Shown piece by piece: positions 48,129-60,454 of a stretch of DNA of 64,000 bases. The position numbers and the translations under genes are program-made. The notes under the pieces were generated by a model that was not told the DNA's origin, made no database searches, and saw nothing but the letters and a program-made list of their open reading frames with translations. This stretch comes from Ovis canadensis (lineage: Eukaryota > Chordata > Mammalia > Artiodactyla > Bovidae): contig NC_091262.1 in assembly GCF_042477335.2 (NCBI RefSeq), positions 42,567,001 through 42,631,000 of the forward strand. Direction: 5' to 3'. Every line of letters starts with the position of its first letter. Positions within the stretch are counted from its first letter, which is position 1.

Positions 48129-48352
48129 GGCTTCCCTTCAAAGGCTTAGGGGCACTAGCAATAAAGAATCTGCCAGTGCAGGTTAGACCAAGAGACATGG
48201 GCTCAATCCCTGGGTCGGGAAGATCCCCAGGAGGAGGACATGGCAACCCACGCCAGGATTCTTGCCTGGAGAATCCCATGGACGGAGGAGCCTGGTGGGC
48301 GACAGTCCATGGGATCACAGAGAGTCAGACACGACTGAAGTGACTAGGCACA
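48129..48352 (+). repeat. Bov-tA SINE
   Basis: From 'ggcttcccttcaaaggctta' through box B-like 'gggctcaatccctgggtcgg' to 'cgactgaagtgactaggcac'. Confidence 0.92.
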
Positions 48353-48705
48353 CACGCATGTGCAGGAATGAAGGTGGCCCATAGCACTCCTGACCTCTAG
48401 GAGTCTGAGAGTCTCAGGGCAGGGAGCTTCCCTTGGACGCCTCCCACGGCCCATTGAAGCCCCCGTGTTTCCCACCTTGGATGAGAGTAGAGAACTGTCC
48501 ATCAGACACCCAGCCAGAAACCAGAACCACAGAGAAGCGCCTTCATGACCCAGGGTGGCACCCAGCCCTGGCCTGGACATGAAACTGTGTGGTTACTTAA
48601 TTTTCTTTGTGTAATACCAAAGAATACGGTATGTAGAAAAGTTGGAAAATATGGAAAAGAGCAAAAAACACTGAGAAAAGATCATTTATGATTCTACCCC
48701 TGCCC

Positions 48706-49285
48706 AAAATCACTGCAGATGGTGACTGCAGCCATGAAATTAAAAGACGCTTACTCCTTGGAAGAAAAGTTATGACCAACCTAGATAGCATATTGAAAAG
48801 CAGAGACATTACTTGCCGACTAAGGTCCGTCTAGTCAAGGCTATGGTTTTTCCAGCGGTCATGTATGGATATGACAGTTGGACTGTGAAGAAAGCTGAGC
48901 GCCAAAGAACTGATGCTTTTGAACTGTGGTATTGGAGAAGACTCTTGCGAGTCCCTTGGATTGCAAGGAGATCCAACCAGTCCATTCTAAGGGAGATCAG
49001 CCCTGGGTGTTCTTTGGAGGGAATGATGCTAAAGCTAAAACTCCAGTGCTTTGGCCACCTCATGTGAAGAGCTGACTCATTGGAAAAGTCTCTGATACTG
49101 GGAGGTATTGGGGGCAGGAGGAAAAGGAGACGACAGAGGATGAGATGGCTAGATGGCATCACCGACTCGATGGACGTGAGTTTGAGTGAACTCCGGGAGT
49201 TGGTGATAGACAAGGAGGCCTGGCGTGCTGTGATTCATGGGGGTCGCAAAAGGTCAGACACAACTGAGCGACTGAACTGAACTGA
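48706..49285 (+). mobile_element. BovB LINE 3' fragment with clear target-site duplication
   Basis: A 5'-truncated BovB (RTE) insertion of 580 bp with an ACTGA-type tandem tail. The 10-bp duplication acccctgccc lies at 48696-48705 and 49286-49295. Two open pieces encode the C-terminal domain after the RT: 48813-49067 (VRLVKAMVFPAVMYGYDSW; WRRLLRVPWIARRSNQSIL) and 49080-49280 ([20 protein letters not shown]). One stop separates them, so it is a relatively young but inactive copy. Confidence 0.94.
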
Positions 49286-49349
49286 ACCCCTGCCCCAGAT
49301 AAACTGTTAACATTTCGGGCTGTGCCCTCTTATCATTTAGTTTTTTAGA

Positions 49350-49435
49350 CTGTGTGGGTGTATGCGTGTGTGTGTGCATGTTCGTCTGTATATCTGGGTA
49401 TATGGGTGCACACGCGCGTGTACAGACAGTTTAGG
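49350..49435 (+). repeat. Degenerate TG-rich tract
   Basis: 'gtatgcgtgtgtgtgtgcat' and related TG steps; too interrupted to be a clean microsatellite. Confidence 0.6.
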
Positions 49436-50235
49436 CTGATGTTGTTGCACAGTTGTTGCAGCTGTACCTCTTGGGTCTGTAACTGTTTTGTGGTGAAATT
49501 TTTAATGAATACTCAGTGCCCTGGTGGTACCTTACCTAATCTTCTCTGACATTTAGGTCAGTGGATTCTTTGTGAGGTCATATTGCTGCTGATGGAGAAT
49601 GCCAGCACTGGGTGGGGTGGTGCACAGGTTCCCCACCCTCCCCTCCTTTCCACCTGCTGCCAAACCTCACCCCACTGGTTCCCATGCTGGTTACACCTCA
49701 GCCCCCATCCTACATCACCTGCCTTGCACAGGGTCCCATACTTGATGACATGTGTCAGTCCAGCTCACAAGGATTCTATGAAGCACTTTTTCCTTATTTG
49801 ATAAAGCTACTTGTATGCTGTATAAATATCCTCCCTTCACAGAGAATTCAAACAGTGAAAGATTCGTGAAGAGAAGGACCCCAGATCCCCTGCCTCTCCT
49901 CATCCCATTCTCAACTGACCCCTCCCCCAACACCACTCCATCCACACGTTCGTGTCCGTGTGTCCTGTTTTCGCCCAACAGTACATCTCGGAAAGCTCTC
50001 TACTAAAGTACGTAGAGATCTACCTCACTCTTTTGAAGTAGTTTTAAGCTGTTGTATTGAAGCCACATATTTGGTTACAGCATTGCCTTATTAATTCATG
50101 TTATTTGATTTTTCTCCAGGTTTTTTTTTTCTATATCATAAACAACATTGCAGTGATCATTCTTGTTCCTCTTCTCTGTATGAGAATTTCTGTAGGCTAC
50201 ATAATAGCAAAAACAAATAGGAGTAGTGAATATGT
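49436..50235. other. Unassigned intron DNA
   Basis: No exon supported. May contain old L1 traces near 50040-50200. Confidence 0.35.
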
Positions 50236-50711
50236 AAGTCCCCTACATATAAACCTTCAAGTTGTGAATGTTCAAAGATGTGAATGTGCATTCATATGTC
50301 CACTTACATGACTTAGTTCATGTGTCTGGTGTATGCTGTCACATGCACGCATCCTCTACACGTGGTTGTGCTCTTGTGCGCTTTAGTGTGCAGTCCTGTA
50401 CAGAGGACAGCAGTGCAGCGTCTTTATTTCAAGCCCAGGATGTCCAGAAGCAAACGTTAAAGCAGTGGTGATACTGTTGGTACTACTGAACTTTTCAAGG
50501 TACTGTAAGATTAAAATTATTTTCTCTATTTTTTGTGTTTGTTTTTTAATCTGATATTTGTATGAAAAGTGTTATAAACCTATTATAGTGCAGTACTATG
50601 TAGCCAAGTGTGTTAGCTGGGCACCTGGGCTTACTTTGTTGGACTCAAGAACAAATTGGACTTAACGATGGTCCTCTCGGAATGGAACTCATCTCTATGT
50701 TGGGGACCACA
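50236..50711 (+). mobile_element. Tigger-type (Tc1/mariner superfamily) non-autonomous DNA transposon
   Basis: Matching inverted ends: 'aagtcccctacatataaacc' on the left, and 'ctatgttggggaccac' on the right, which on the other strand reads gtggtccccaacatag. Internal 'tttcaagcccaggatgtcca' followed by 'gaagcaaacgttaaagcagt' corresponds to the leader and first codons of a Tigger transposase (M-S-G-S-K-R-K type, mutated). Deletion of the remaining transposase leaves about 475 bp. Confidence 0.75.
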
Positions 50712-50724
50712 GATACTGCTTGAC

Positions 50725-50862
50725 CCTTATTATATGCCTTCCCTGAACTGACTCATTTAATCTTCTTAAGAACCCTGCAAGTAGGTACTGTCATTATCCC
50801 CTGTTTACAGAGAGGAAGCTGAAGCACAGGAAGGTTAAGTAACTTGTCTGTGATTGCAGCGC
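50725..50862 (-). repeat. MIR SINE relic
   Basis: Antisense MIR: 'actcatttaatcttcttaag', 'gtttacagagaggaagctga' and 'aaggttaagtaacttgtctg'. Confidence 0.82.
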
Positions 50863-53138
50863 TTGCCCATGCCAGAGCCAAAATCTGAGCTGAGGTGGTC
50901 TGGCTCCAGAGGCCGGGGAGCTGCTGAGGCAAAGCTGAGTCCGTGTGGTGGGGGTGAGGGGGGGCAGGGCTGGGAGGAGGGAGTAAGGGGTGGTCCAGAC
51001 AGGTGGGGCCGGGTGACACTGCCCACCCCCAGAAAGTAGGTGGGAGGCCAGGCCCTCAGTGGTCCTCTGGGGAGATTGTCAGTACTATTCCTACAGGTAA
51101 AAATCAGCTCTCATGGTTGTTTTAATATGCTTTTTTCCCTGATTACTGTTAAAATTAAATGCTTCTTCATAAACTTTTGAATCATTTTAATTCCTCTCAG
51201 AAGGATTTGTTTATATTTTTTGCCCATTTCCCCAGTGGTTTATTTTTCTTTTCTCCTGATGTTCTGTAGGTGCCGTCACTCTCTTGTGGTTATGAATCTT
51301 TTGTTTGTAAATAGATTCTCCTGTCACTTTTCTCTGAATGTTGTTCAGAGGGTGTGTTGGCCGCTTGTTTTTGGAGGTAAAATGTGCAGTTGCCGCTGTT
51401 CGCAGGGCTTTGGGCTTGTCGCTTATGTGACTGAGTGAACAAGGCAGGGTCCCTGTTGGCAACAGAAGAGAACTAAGAAACCATTGCCAGAGGACTAGTA
51501 CAAGGAACACACAGGTGGGACCCGCCTGCTTTAGGATGACAGGAGAGTGGGGCTGATTTCACCTGGGAGGATCGGGGCGGCTTTGTGACTAATGGCTTTG
51601 GAGCCAGACCTTGAAGGTCCATGGTTGTCAAAAGCAATTCGGGGAGAAGCAGGGAGCAGGCTGGCCTGAGGAGGAGCGTCATCCTGCATCCCACTGGGGA
51701 GAACCCAGCTGGCTGGCTCGGACAGAGGCATGGTCACGGTGGGGCTGCTTCCAGGCGTGTGTGCGGGGTAAAGAGAAACACTCCTGTGGGCCAGCAGCAT
51801 GGGAGCCACTGCCCGCGCTGGGATGAGGGGATGGAGGGAGGGGGAGCAGGGTCAACAGAGCCTTGTGGGTGCCAAGGCAGCGAGGATGCGGCACCCTCCT
51901 GGCGCCTCCCACTGGCTGAGCCCTGAGAGGTGTGTTGTCAGGAGGGGTGCAGGGCTGGGCGAGGAGAGGGGGATAACCAGGGGAGCCGGGCAGGAAGGGG
52001 AGCATAACATGGGGAGCGAGGGACGTCCTGGGTGTGGTGTCACCAGAGGTACAGCAGGCATTTGTTGGGTGCTAGTGTGAAGCCTCACTGCAGGGGACTG
52101 GGAGGGAAGATGTGTCGGGCTGGCATCGCCCCTGGGACACTGCCTCGGCGCCACTGATAACTGTCCATGTGTCCTCTGGCATGCCTGCAGCCCTGTCAGA
52201 CCCCGTGTACCTGGATCTGTGCCTCCTTGCCCTAGTCAGAGTTTCTTTAGGTATGTCTGACTGAGGACAGAGTTCAAAACGGGAAACTAAGTCCGTTTCT
52301 GGCCACTTGGCACTTGGTCTAACACACAGCTTGATCTTTGGTTGTTTTCCTAATCATAAGCAAGTTTATATAAGAATCCCTCCTTGGGTTCTTGGTTAAG
52401 CCTAATTTCAATAAAAAGGAAAGAAACCTTACTTCTGTCCTGCCCTCTAAGTAGCCACTCATGCCTGAGTTTGTTCACAGTCTTATGCACGTCTCATAGT
52501 TTCTCTTTTGCAGGAATGTGATGCTGTCAGCCACAGGCCAGCAGCAGGACTTGTTTCCATGGCTTAAACAAGTTTCTGTGCCACGACTTTCCCATCCCAG
52601 AGCCTCACACCCTGCATTTAAGCACAAGAGGCAGAAGCTTCCCATTTATGGGAATGAACGCTCGCTGTTCCTGGAGTTTCATGTCCTTACACAACATGAC
52701 CTCTCTGCTACTTTCTAGGTTTTGTTTGTTTGTTTGTTTTGTTTTTAGTTTACTTTTTCAAGGAATGTGGTTTTCTACTTTTCCTCTGATACATGGATGC
52801 ACCAGGAAGATCAGAAAAACCAAATTGTTCCTTTTCACACCAAATAGACCTGAAATCCAAAAGAAACCCCAGAGGTAGAATGGGTTCACCCCCCCTGGAA
52901 GGTCATCTCTGAGGCTCATTTCCAGGCCCAGGACTAACCACCCTGGCATGATGACAAGCTGTGTCACTCTTCAGCCAAGGAAGTGCATTTCCAAAACCTA
53001 ACCAGGAGCATCTTTCCGCTTCCCATCTTTATTTTTACTCTCAAAGGGCCTTGCGTGTGTTGGTGTTTTCTTCTCATGTCAGAATTTAAATTACTCCATA
53101 GAAACGCCTCTCTTCAAGCTAACTGATTTTAAAACCAG
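50863..53138. other. Unique intron 1 DNA
   Basis: No exon supported. A short (TTTG)n run lies near 52725-52745. Confidence 0.4.
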
Positions 53139-53354
53139 CTGTCACTTCAGTCGTGTCCGACTCTGTGACTCCATGGCCTGTAGCCTGCCAGACTCCTCTG
53201 GGAGGAGGAGTGGGATTCTCCAGGTAGGAATACTAGACTGGGTTGCTCTTTCCTTCTCCAGGGGATCTTCCTGATACAGGGAGTGAACCCATGTCATTTC
53301 CGTCTCCTGCACTGGCAGGTGGTTCTTTACTGCTGATGCCACCTGAGAAGCCTG
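53139..53354 (-). repeat. Bov-tA SINE
   Basis: 'gctgtcacttcagtcgtgtc' to the antisense tRNA head 'tgatgccacctgagaagcc'. A small internal GGA-rich insertion lies near 53201. Confidence 0.88.
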
Positions 53355-54267
53355 AAAGTTGGTTTTACTTTCCAGCAATTGGTTCCTTTCCTGCAGTTCA
53401 TCACTAACAGTCTTTGAGTATGGTGTGAGCTGACGGCTGTGCCAGCCTGGGCTTGTCCTGGGGCCAAGCGGCCGCTCAGCCTCCTCCTGGCGTTGCCCCT
53501 GCACACTGAGCGTTCTTTTCACCTGGCAAAGCCGAGGAAATTGTTTGCGTGCTTGCCACTGCTTCCCCTCCTGTCCGTGTCTGTGTTTCACTTGAACCGT
53601 GTGGTTGGGATGTGTGAGTTAGGCTTCAAGTCTCCAGGCAGGGCTGCATTCCTGCATGCACCCTGGGCTCGGAAGAGATGCTCAAAGATTGTTACAGACA
53701 GTGCATGCAGGCCCCAGGGAATAGTCATCTCACCAGAACTGCCCAGACCCTTCTAAATGATGCACCTTTCTTCCCAGGTCTTTTGGGGGAGGTTTGTGAA
53801 CACTGAGCTCAGTTTGATTTCTGTATTGTAACAGAAATCTTCATAACAGAAGATGACATATTGGCTGCTGTGGCCAGCCTTCCTGTGGCCAGCAGGAGCT
53901 GGTGCCGTGGTTTCCCTGGCAGGTCGTGGAGCTTTGCTGAGGGAACCAGACTAGTATGTGTGGCTGTCCGTCAGAGCACGTCACCGGCTGCCTGACCCCT
54001 TGCTGGTTTCTCAGAAATCAGGAGTGGGGGAGCACTTCTCTTTTCTCCCCAAGAGGATTATGGAGTTCCCTGGGTTGTTCAGCTTGTTTATCCCAATTCT
54101 TTGAGTGTCTAAGGTCCACCAGTAGAATGGATAAACAATGTCTCACGTTCCTATAGTGGGCATCTGTCCTCAGCAGTAAAGAGAAGACAGTTGGTATGTA
54201 ACAGCAGGGTGAGCCTCACAGACTCTGCAGAATGTAAAAGAAGGCTTACACCAAAGAGTCATCTGAT
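53355..54267. other. Unique intron 1 DNA
   Basis: No exon or clear repeat seen. Confidence 0.4.
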
Positions 54268-54276
54268 TTCATTTCT

Positions 54277-55149
54277 TGTTGTTGTTCAGCCACTCAGTTG
54301 TGTCCAACTGTTTGTGAGCCCGTGGACTGCAGCACGCCAGGCTTTCCTGTCCTTTACCATCTCCCGGAGTTTGCTCAAACTCATGTCCATTGAGTCAGTG
54401 ATGCCATCCAAACATCTCATCCTCTGTCATCCCCTTCTCCTCCAACCCTCAATCTTTCCCAGCATCAGGATCTTTTCCACTGAATTGGCTCTGCATCAGA
54501 TGGCCAAAGTATTGGAGCTTCAGCTTCAACATCAGTCCTTCCAGTGAATGTTCAGGGATGATTTCCTTTAGGTTTGACTGGTTTGATCTCCTTGCTGTCC
54601 AAGGGGCTCTCAAGAGTCTTCTTCAGCACTGCAGTTCAAAAGCATCAATTTTTCAGCTCTCGGCCTTCTTAGTAGTCCCAACTCTCACATCCATACATGA
54701 CTACTGGAAAAAACATAGCTTTGACTATACGGACCTTTGTTGGCAAGTGATGTCTCTGCTTTGTAATACACTGTTTAGGTTTGTCATAGTTTTTCTCCCA
54801 AAGAGCAATTGCCTTTTCATTTCATGGCTGCAGTCACCGTCTGCAGTGATTTGAAAATCAAGTCTGTCACTGTTTCCATTGTTTTCCCATCTATTTGCCA
54901 TGAAGTGATGGGACCGGATGCTATGATCTTAGTTCTTTGAATGTTTAGTTTTAAGCCAGCTTTTTCACTCTCCTCTTTCACTTTCATCAAGAAGCTTTTT
55001 AGTTCCTCTTCACTTTCTGCCATAAGAGTGGTGTCATCTATATATCTGAGGTTGTTGATATTTTTCCTGGCAATCTTGATTCTAGCTTGGGCTTCATCTA
55101 GCCCAGTGTTTCACATGACGTACTGTGCATATAACTTAAATAAGCAGAG
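54277..55149 (-). mobile_element. BovB LINE, 873-bp 5'-truncated copy reaching into the RT domain
   Basis: The longest BovB here. A 9-bp target-site duplication ttcatttct lies at 54268-54276 and 55150-55158. On the minus strand the 5' part encodes the end of the RT palm, including the YIDD catalytic box (RYIDDTTLMAESEEELK; DNA about 55006-55056), then KVKEESEKAGLKLNIQ. The C-terminal region and 3' UTR follow with frameshifts and stops. Confidence 0.94.
54817..55023 (-). pseudogene. BovB reverse-transcriptase C-terminal fragment
   Basis: The 68-codon frame begins MAESEEELKSFLMKVKEESE just after the YIDD box and includes KIIASGPITSWQIDG. It is then lost to a frameshift in the following C-terminal region. 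Retroelement relic. Confidence 0.9.
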
Positions 55150-55254
55150 TTCATTTCTAGAACAGGCAAAACCCACCTGTGGGAGTGGGATAGCAAGTAA
55201 CATGTGGACTGCCTGGAAAGGGGCGTGGGGAGGCATTCTGCGCTGATGGCGATG

Positions 55255-55620
55255 TTCTCTGTCATGAAGGGGATTTGGGGTCATACAGGTGCAAACATTT
55301 ATCAAAACTCAACAAATTTATTTATCTCACTGTATGTAAATTTTACTTCAGAGGAGAAAAATCTGCGAGCAAACGCTGAACTCTCCTGATGGTATGGATG
55401 TTGAGATGCTTAGGGGAAGTGTACTCTTACTGTGTTTTACTTTGGATGCACCAGAAGTAAGAGGGATTGACAGATAGACAGAGGCCTGGATACACAGAAA
55501 CGTGAGTTACAGCAGTGATCATGTCAGTGGGGCAGTCAGGGTGGTGAGTGTGCGGGTGTTTGCAGTTCTTGCAGCTTTCTGTATGTTTGTAAATTTCCAC
55601 AGTAAATGTTGGGGAGGAAA
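55255..55620 (+). mobile_element. L1M 3' UTR relic
   Basis: 'caggtgcaaacatttatcaa', 'actgtatgtaaattttactt' and 'ctgtatgtttgtaaatttcc' follow the order of an old L1 3' UTR. Confidence 0.6.
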
Positions 55621-56376
55621 AGACTCTTAGGGGTGTGGTGGGCATAGGGCAGATTCAGCAGAAATCCCCTACTGTCCTGATAGGCTCGACAGTTTGTGTT
55701 CAGAGATAACGAGGAGAAGCCTAGTGGTTTAGTGGGGCAAAGAGGTCGTCAGAGAAATCCCATGGAATCTGTGCTTGGGGGACGGACGCTTTGGTAAGGT
55801 GAGCTCTAGGGTCATGCTCACATCTGGCAGGATTACTGTGGCTCTCTGAGCCCAGGGACAGAGAGATTCGGCCAGGGGAAAAGCACCCAGGGCACAGTGC
55901 TGAGCAGAGGCCTGCCATCTGAGGGCCTTCCTGCAGAGGGGAGATAAGCCTTCCACAGACAGCCTGGCACTGTGGTGCGGGTCTGGGTTGCTGCTGGCCT
56001 GCTGCTTATCTTCTCAGGCCTGTTCTGCGGTGCTTCTATAGTTACAGGATTTGAATTATCATGCAGACTTTTCAGCCCCCCTTTTTTGAATCATAGAGAT
56101 TATTATTTTTTTAATCACCTTCAATTTGAAAACAATCAGCAATTGCTAAAGGGTTTTCTGGAAAAGAAGGCAAAATGATACTTTGATCTCAAAGATGTAG
56201 TGTGACCTGCAGGTAACAATGAACGTTTGATGTTAATACGAACAGCCATTGAAATCGTTCTGAATGGGAAAGTTTGTTGTCATCAGCAGTAGTAGCTGCG
56301 AGAATGGAGTAACCATTGGTGCCACTGGTTGAAGATCTTGCGGACCCAGGCAGTGTTGGATTGAATAGGACTAGTG

Positions 56377-56577
56377 GACTTCCCTGGTGGCTCAGACGGT
56401 ACAGCATCTGTCTACAATGCGGGAGACCTGGGTTCGATCCCTGGCTCAGGAAGATCCCTGGAGAAGGAAATGGCAATCCACTCCAGTACTTTTGCCTGGA
56501 AAATCCCATGGACAGAGGAGCCAGGTAGGCTACAGTCCATGGGGTTGCAAAGAGTCGGACACAACTGAGCAACTTCA
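56377..56577 (+). repeat. Bov-tA SINE
   Basis: 'acttccctggtggctcagac', box B 'gggttcgatccctggctcag' and end 'gagtcggacacaactgagca'. Near full length. Confidence 0.94.
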
Positions 56578-59364
56578 CAGTGGTGTTCTGGTGGGGGGCT
56601 GCCCTACACTGGGGCCCTGCCCTTACTGAGGGGCTGCCCCAGACCAGATCTGCCAGAGACCACCGACGTCAGGCTTCTCACAGAGCCTCTGCCTAGGGAG
56701 GAAGCTCCCGGTCTGCTGGTAAGTAATTTAGGGCATGTGTGAGAAGTGGGGGTAGGGAGAGCAAAGAAGAATGAAAGCATTATTCTAAGAAGCTGATCTT
56801 ATTTATAGATTCTCCTAATTCTATTAAAATGAAGGCCGGAGGGTTATAAAACTTGGAACACATAACATGGAATAGCCATGAAAGGGTGTTGAGCGAAAAT
56901 AGGGAACAATAGTAAAATGAGAAGACAGTGTCGACAGGAAGAGGTGACGGTTTTCTGAAATAAAATTGTCCTAGGGCACACTGTATGGGGAGGGTAAATT
57001 AAAATGAGGAGAGAATTTGGAAGGAAACAGAAAACATTTCATAATGAAAAGGGGAGTGTTAGCCGACTCAAGGGGAAAACAAAGATTACACTAATTACAT
57101 TAAATGACAAATAAAATGCCGTTGTTGTAAAGAGAAATAAAACTAATTAAATACTTAATGTTCTTTAAGAGGGCTTAGCAAAATAAAATGTATTAACTGT
57201 GATAAAATATGTAGGCCGCCGTAATTTTCCTGCTTTGTCCTGGCAGCTAGGATAGTGCCCGACCTCCTGCATGTAAAACAAGGGATTTTTATTCCTGACA
57301 TAGCACATTAATGTTTGTGTGTTATAAAACAAAATAATGAGCCCCTCGTATTATTAATAGGAAATCTGGACTCAAACAAATGCTTTTAAATAAATGAGTT
57401 TATGAATGAATAAGGAGTTAAAAAATACATGCTCAAAATGAAAAGCAACAACCACCTTCTAAGATAAAAATCTGACAAATGAAGATGTGAAGGAGGCGTT
57501 TCTCCTTAGTGCCAGTAACTTAAGCCTCTCTCTGCATTTTCTGCTGGAAAGCAGAGTTACTGGTACCCCTGACAATCAGATGCTTGGAAAATGCCAGGCC
57601 TGAAGTGAACATGGATGCGTGTTAATGCTGATAATCTTATCATCACCACCGTGATGTCTGTTAATACCAGAAGAGAGGGAAGTGGCATGTCCTTTCAGTG
57701 TCAGGCCCTGGAGTCAGACTAGGAGAACACTGTCTGTTTTTAAAGTAGGGCTTCAAAGCTAGCCGAAGGTGTCATGGAGAAGATTTCAGACATACTGCTT
57801 CTTTTACCTTTTGTCTTTTTTGAGGGGAAAAGATGAGCTGATGTGAAAAGTTTAGGATGGGAAAGGTAGAAAAAAGCCAGACCAAGAAAGAGCTGATGAG
57901 CCATTGGGTAGCCTGGACTTTCGGCACACAGACCCTGCCCACCAGTTCCCAGGGAGACACCTGGTCAGTGGCCACTCCAGCCAGCCCACGTGGGATTCAC
58001 CCTCCTCAGCCATCCCCCTGCCAGACTCTTGTCCACCATTACGATGCTAAAGAGGACACTCCTGCTTGGAACTAATTGGTTAATGGTTGTCTTTGGAGGA
58101 TGAAAGAAGAGTTTAGATTCAGTAAAACGTACTGTCAGTTAGCCAGTGTGGGCACCTGGGAGCCGGTGTACAAGCTCATGAAGGAATAATTTGTTGCCTG
58201 GACACAGCAGGTGGGGCGTGGAGTGGCTCTGTGGCTTGGCATGTCTCTGTGATGCCCATTTGCCTGTTGACTGTAACCAACAGGTCCACTTTCACCCTCA
58301 TGGAGAACGGTGTGCCTGGAAGTGCTGAATTTTATCCTTTTCTCAAGCCATTCTCAGTCCGGGCATCACTCAGCAGGGCCTGCACAGAACCCAGACTCTC
58401 CTGATTCAGAGAGCAAGAGTCAGACTGGGGCTCTGGGACAGGAGACACGAGGTGGGTGGTTTTCTCTTCTGCTGCTCCTCCTACACGAGCCAGATTTCCC
58501 CACTACACCCGTTTTCCACTTTAGTGAGCTATTTTGATCTGGTAGCTCTTGCCGTCAGAGCCAGTGGCCAAAACAAACTGCAGGATTGGAAGAGCGGGGT
58601 TCTATCCCAACACTGTGTCTGCAGTTGGTCAGCGGTTGATGTCTCTGGGTGTCAGGTCACACACCGATCTGTAAAGTGTGGGTGTAATCATCACTGTCCA
58701 AACAGCATTCTCATCTGGCTGTTGTGAACATCACAGCATGGACTTCTTCCTGTATGACTGAGAGGGCAGACCTTATCAGTGCAGCCGTTCATGAGCTCAC
58801 TGGACTGACAGATGCTCTGCACAGGCCTCTCTTGTGGATACTGTGACCCCCCCCAGTCCAGGGCCCACCCCCATTTACCAGTACCTGCCGTGGCCCCTCA
58901 CATACATCTTGCCTGGGTGGGTTCCACACTGATTCTGGAGGAGCCACGGAACACTAGGTGTTTGCGGCGTCCTGGGATCACAGTCCACCTTGGGCTGTGA
59001 GGGCTGAGCTACCAAAGTACCAGATTGCTACGGTTTAAGCAGTGATCTGAAAGCTCCCCTGCTGATACTGGACAGTTTTCATTCTGCCAGGGAATAGTAC
59101 AGTGTGCCAGCAATTTGAGAGCATCACAGAATAGTAGCTAGGGATCACTGAGATGCTAAACCAGAGGATGGTGCCTGAAACAAAGGGGGCTGTGACCTCC
59201 CAGCTGTGGGAACTCAGAGGGGACCATGGAGGCAAGCTGGTCTTAGGACTTGGTCTCCAGCCAGCGAGATACCTGCACCAATAACCAACTAGTGGAATGT
59301 GCGAGGCTGTCTGAGAGGTGTGGAAGTGATACTGGGCACTGGGGATCACTTCTACCTTATGAAG
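56578..59364. other. Unique intron 1 DNA with an AT-rich, possibly conserved block
   Basis: No exon supported. 57090-57480 is AT-rich but not repeat-like, with homeodomain-type TAATTA/ATTAAT sites ('aaaactaattaaatacttaa' near 57139). Possible weak MIR traces near 58600. Confidence 0.4.
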
Positions 59365-59642
59365 GAAAATAGTGAGGAGGATGAAGACAGGATGGGGAGA
59401 AGGATGAGGATGATGGTTAGGTTGATGTTGATGGAGAGGAGGAGGAGGAGCGTGTGGAGGGTGATGCGGAGGATAATGATAGGATGAGGATGTTGATGAT
59501 GGTAAGAATGATGAGAATGGTGATGGGGAGGATGGAGAGGATGATAGTGACGGTAAGGGTAATGAGAGGAGGAGGGGGATTATGAGGAAGAGGAGGATGA
59601 TGGTGATTGTAAGGGTGATGGTGACAATTACAAGGATGGTTA
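59365..59642 (+). repeat. Imperfect (GAT)/(GGA) trinucleotide-rich tract
   Basis: About 275 bases of interleaved gatgat, ggagga and gatggt units such as 'atggagaggaggaggaggag' near 59429. Purine-rich on the + strand, with no stable unit. Confidence 0.8.
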
Positions 59643-59785
59643 ACTCTTACCGGGCCAGAAACTGCTCTAAGTGCTTTACCTCCATAACTCCTTACAGCCG
59701 CCTCCTCACAGCAGATGCCCCTCCTGCTCCCGTGTGACAGATGAGGACACAGCACAGAGGGGTTCAGGGATGCAACAGGTCAGAC
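59643..59785 (-). repeat. MIR SINE relic
   Basis: Antisense MIR: 'ctctaagtgctttacctcca', 'gacagatgaggacacagcac' and 'ggggttcagggatgcaacag'. Confidence 0.72.
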
Positions 59786-59989
59786 GCGGCAGAACCAGAG
59801 CTGACCGCACACTCACTTCTCCTTTGTTAACTTTGAAACATGTTATTCAATGCATGTAAAATATTTCCCACAGCATATATGTTCATTATTAAAAAGCATA
59901 AAAATAGAACTATTGACACCACCACCCAGCCCAGAAAGTAGATGATTATCAACATTACTTACATATTCCTTTTTCATCTTACCACTGTT

Positions 59990-60350
59990 AAAAGGTAAAC
60001 CAAGGCATATTAAAAATTTTAAGAATTTATTTGAGCAAAAGTTGATTTGAATCAGGCAGCACCAAAGGGGAAGTGGATATTAGTGCCGTGTGAACACAGG
60101 AGTGAGACTTTTTTAAAGGAGAGGCAGAAACAAAGTGAGGAAGTGATCTGATTGGCTGTTGCTTCAGCGGCTGCCTTATTTGGGAAAGCTGACTTAGCTG
60201 ATCCTGATTGGCTGTGCTTAGGTTTTGATTTCTTAACCTTGAGGCATTTACAGGCTTGGGTTTGGTTTGCTTAAGTGGGCTGCTAAGGCAGTAGAGCCAC
60301 CTCAGCCTAATGGCCTCCTTGTTTAATTACTTTAACCCCACCCTGCCCAC
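59990..60350. repeat. Unassigned dispersed-repeat-like segment (possible old LTR)
   Basis: 'aagaatttatttgagcaaaa', repeated 'gattggctg' motifs at about 60147 and 60208, and 'catttacaggcttgggtttg' fit a mammalian interspersed repeat I have seen but cannot name. Confidence 0.4.
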
Positions 60351-60454
60351 ACCTCTCCAGCCCCACAGGGTAACCACTGTCCAAACAGTACATGTGCCAC
60401 AGGTGTAGGTATGCTTAGACTATACCTTGCTTAGCTTTGCTTTTGAGCTCTGTA

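Noticed and set aside
56377-56470. Box A/box B tRNA-like sequences in the Bov-tA and CHR copies
   Set aside because: These are SINE heads derived from tRNA-Glu; the cloverleaf is incomplete and BovA sequence follows directly. Not tRNA genes.
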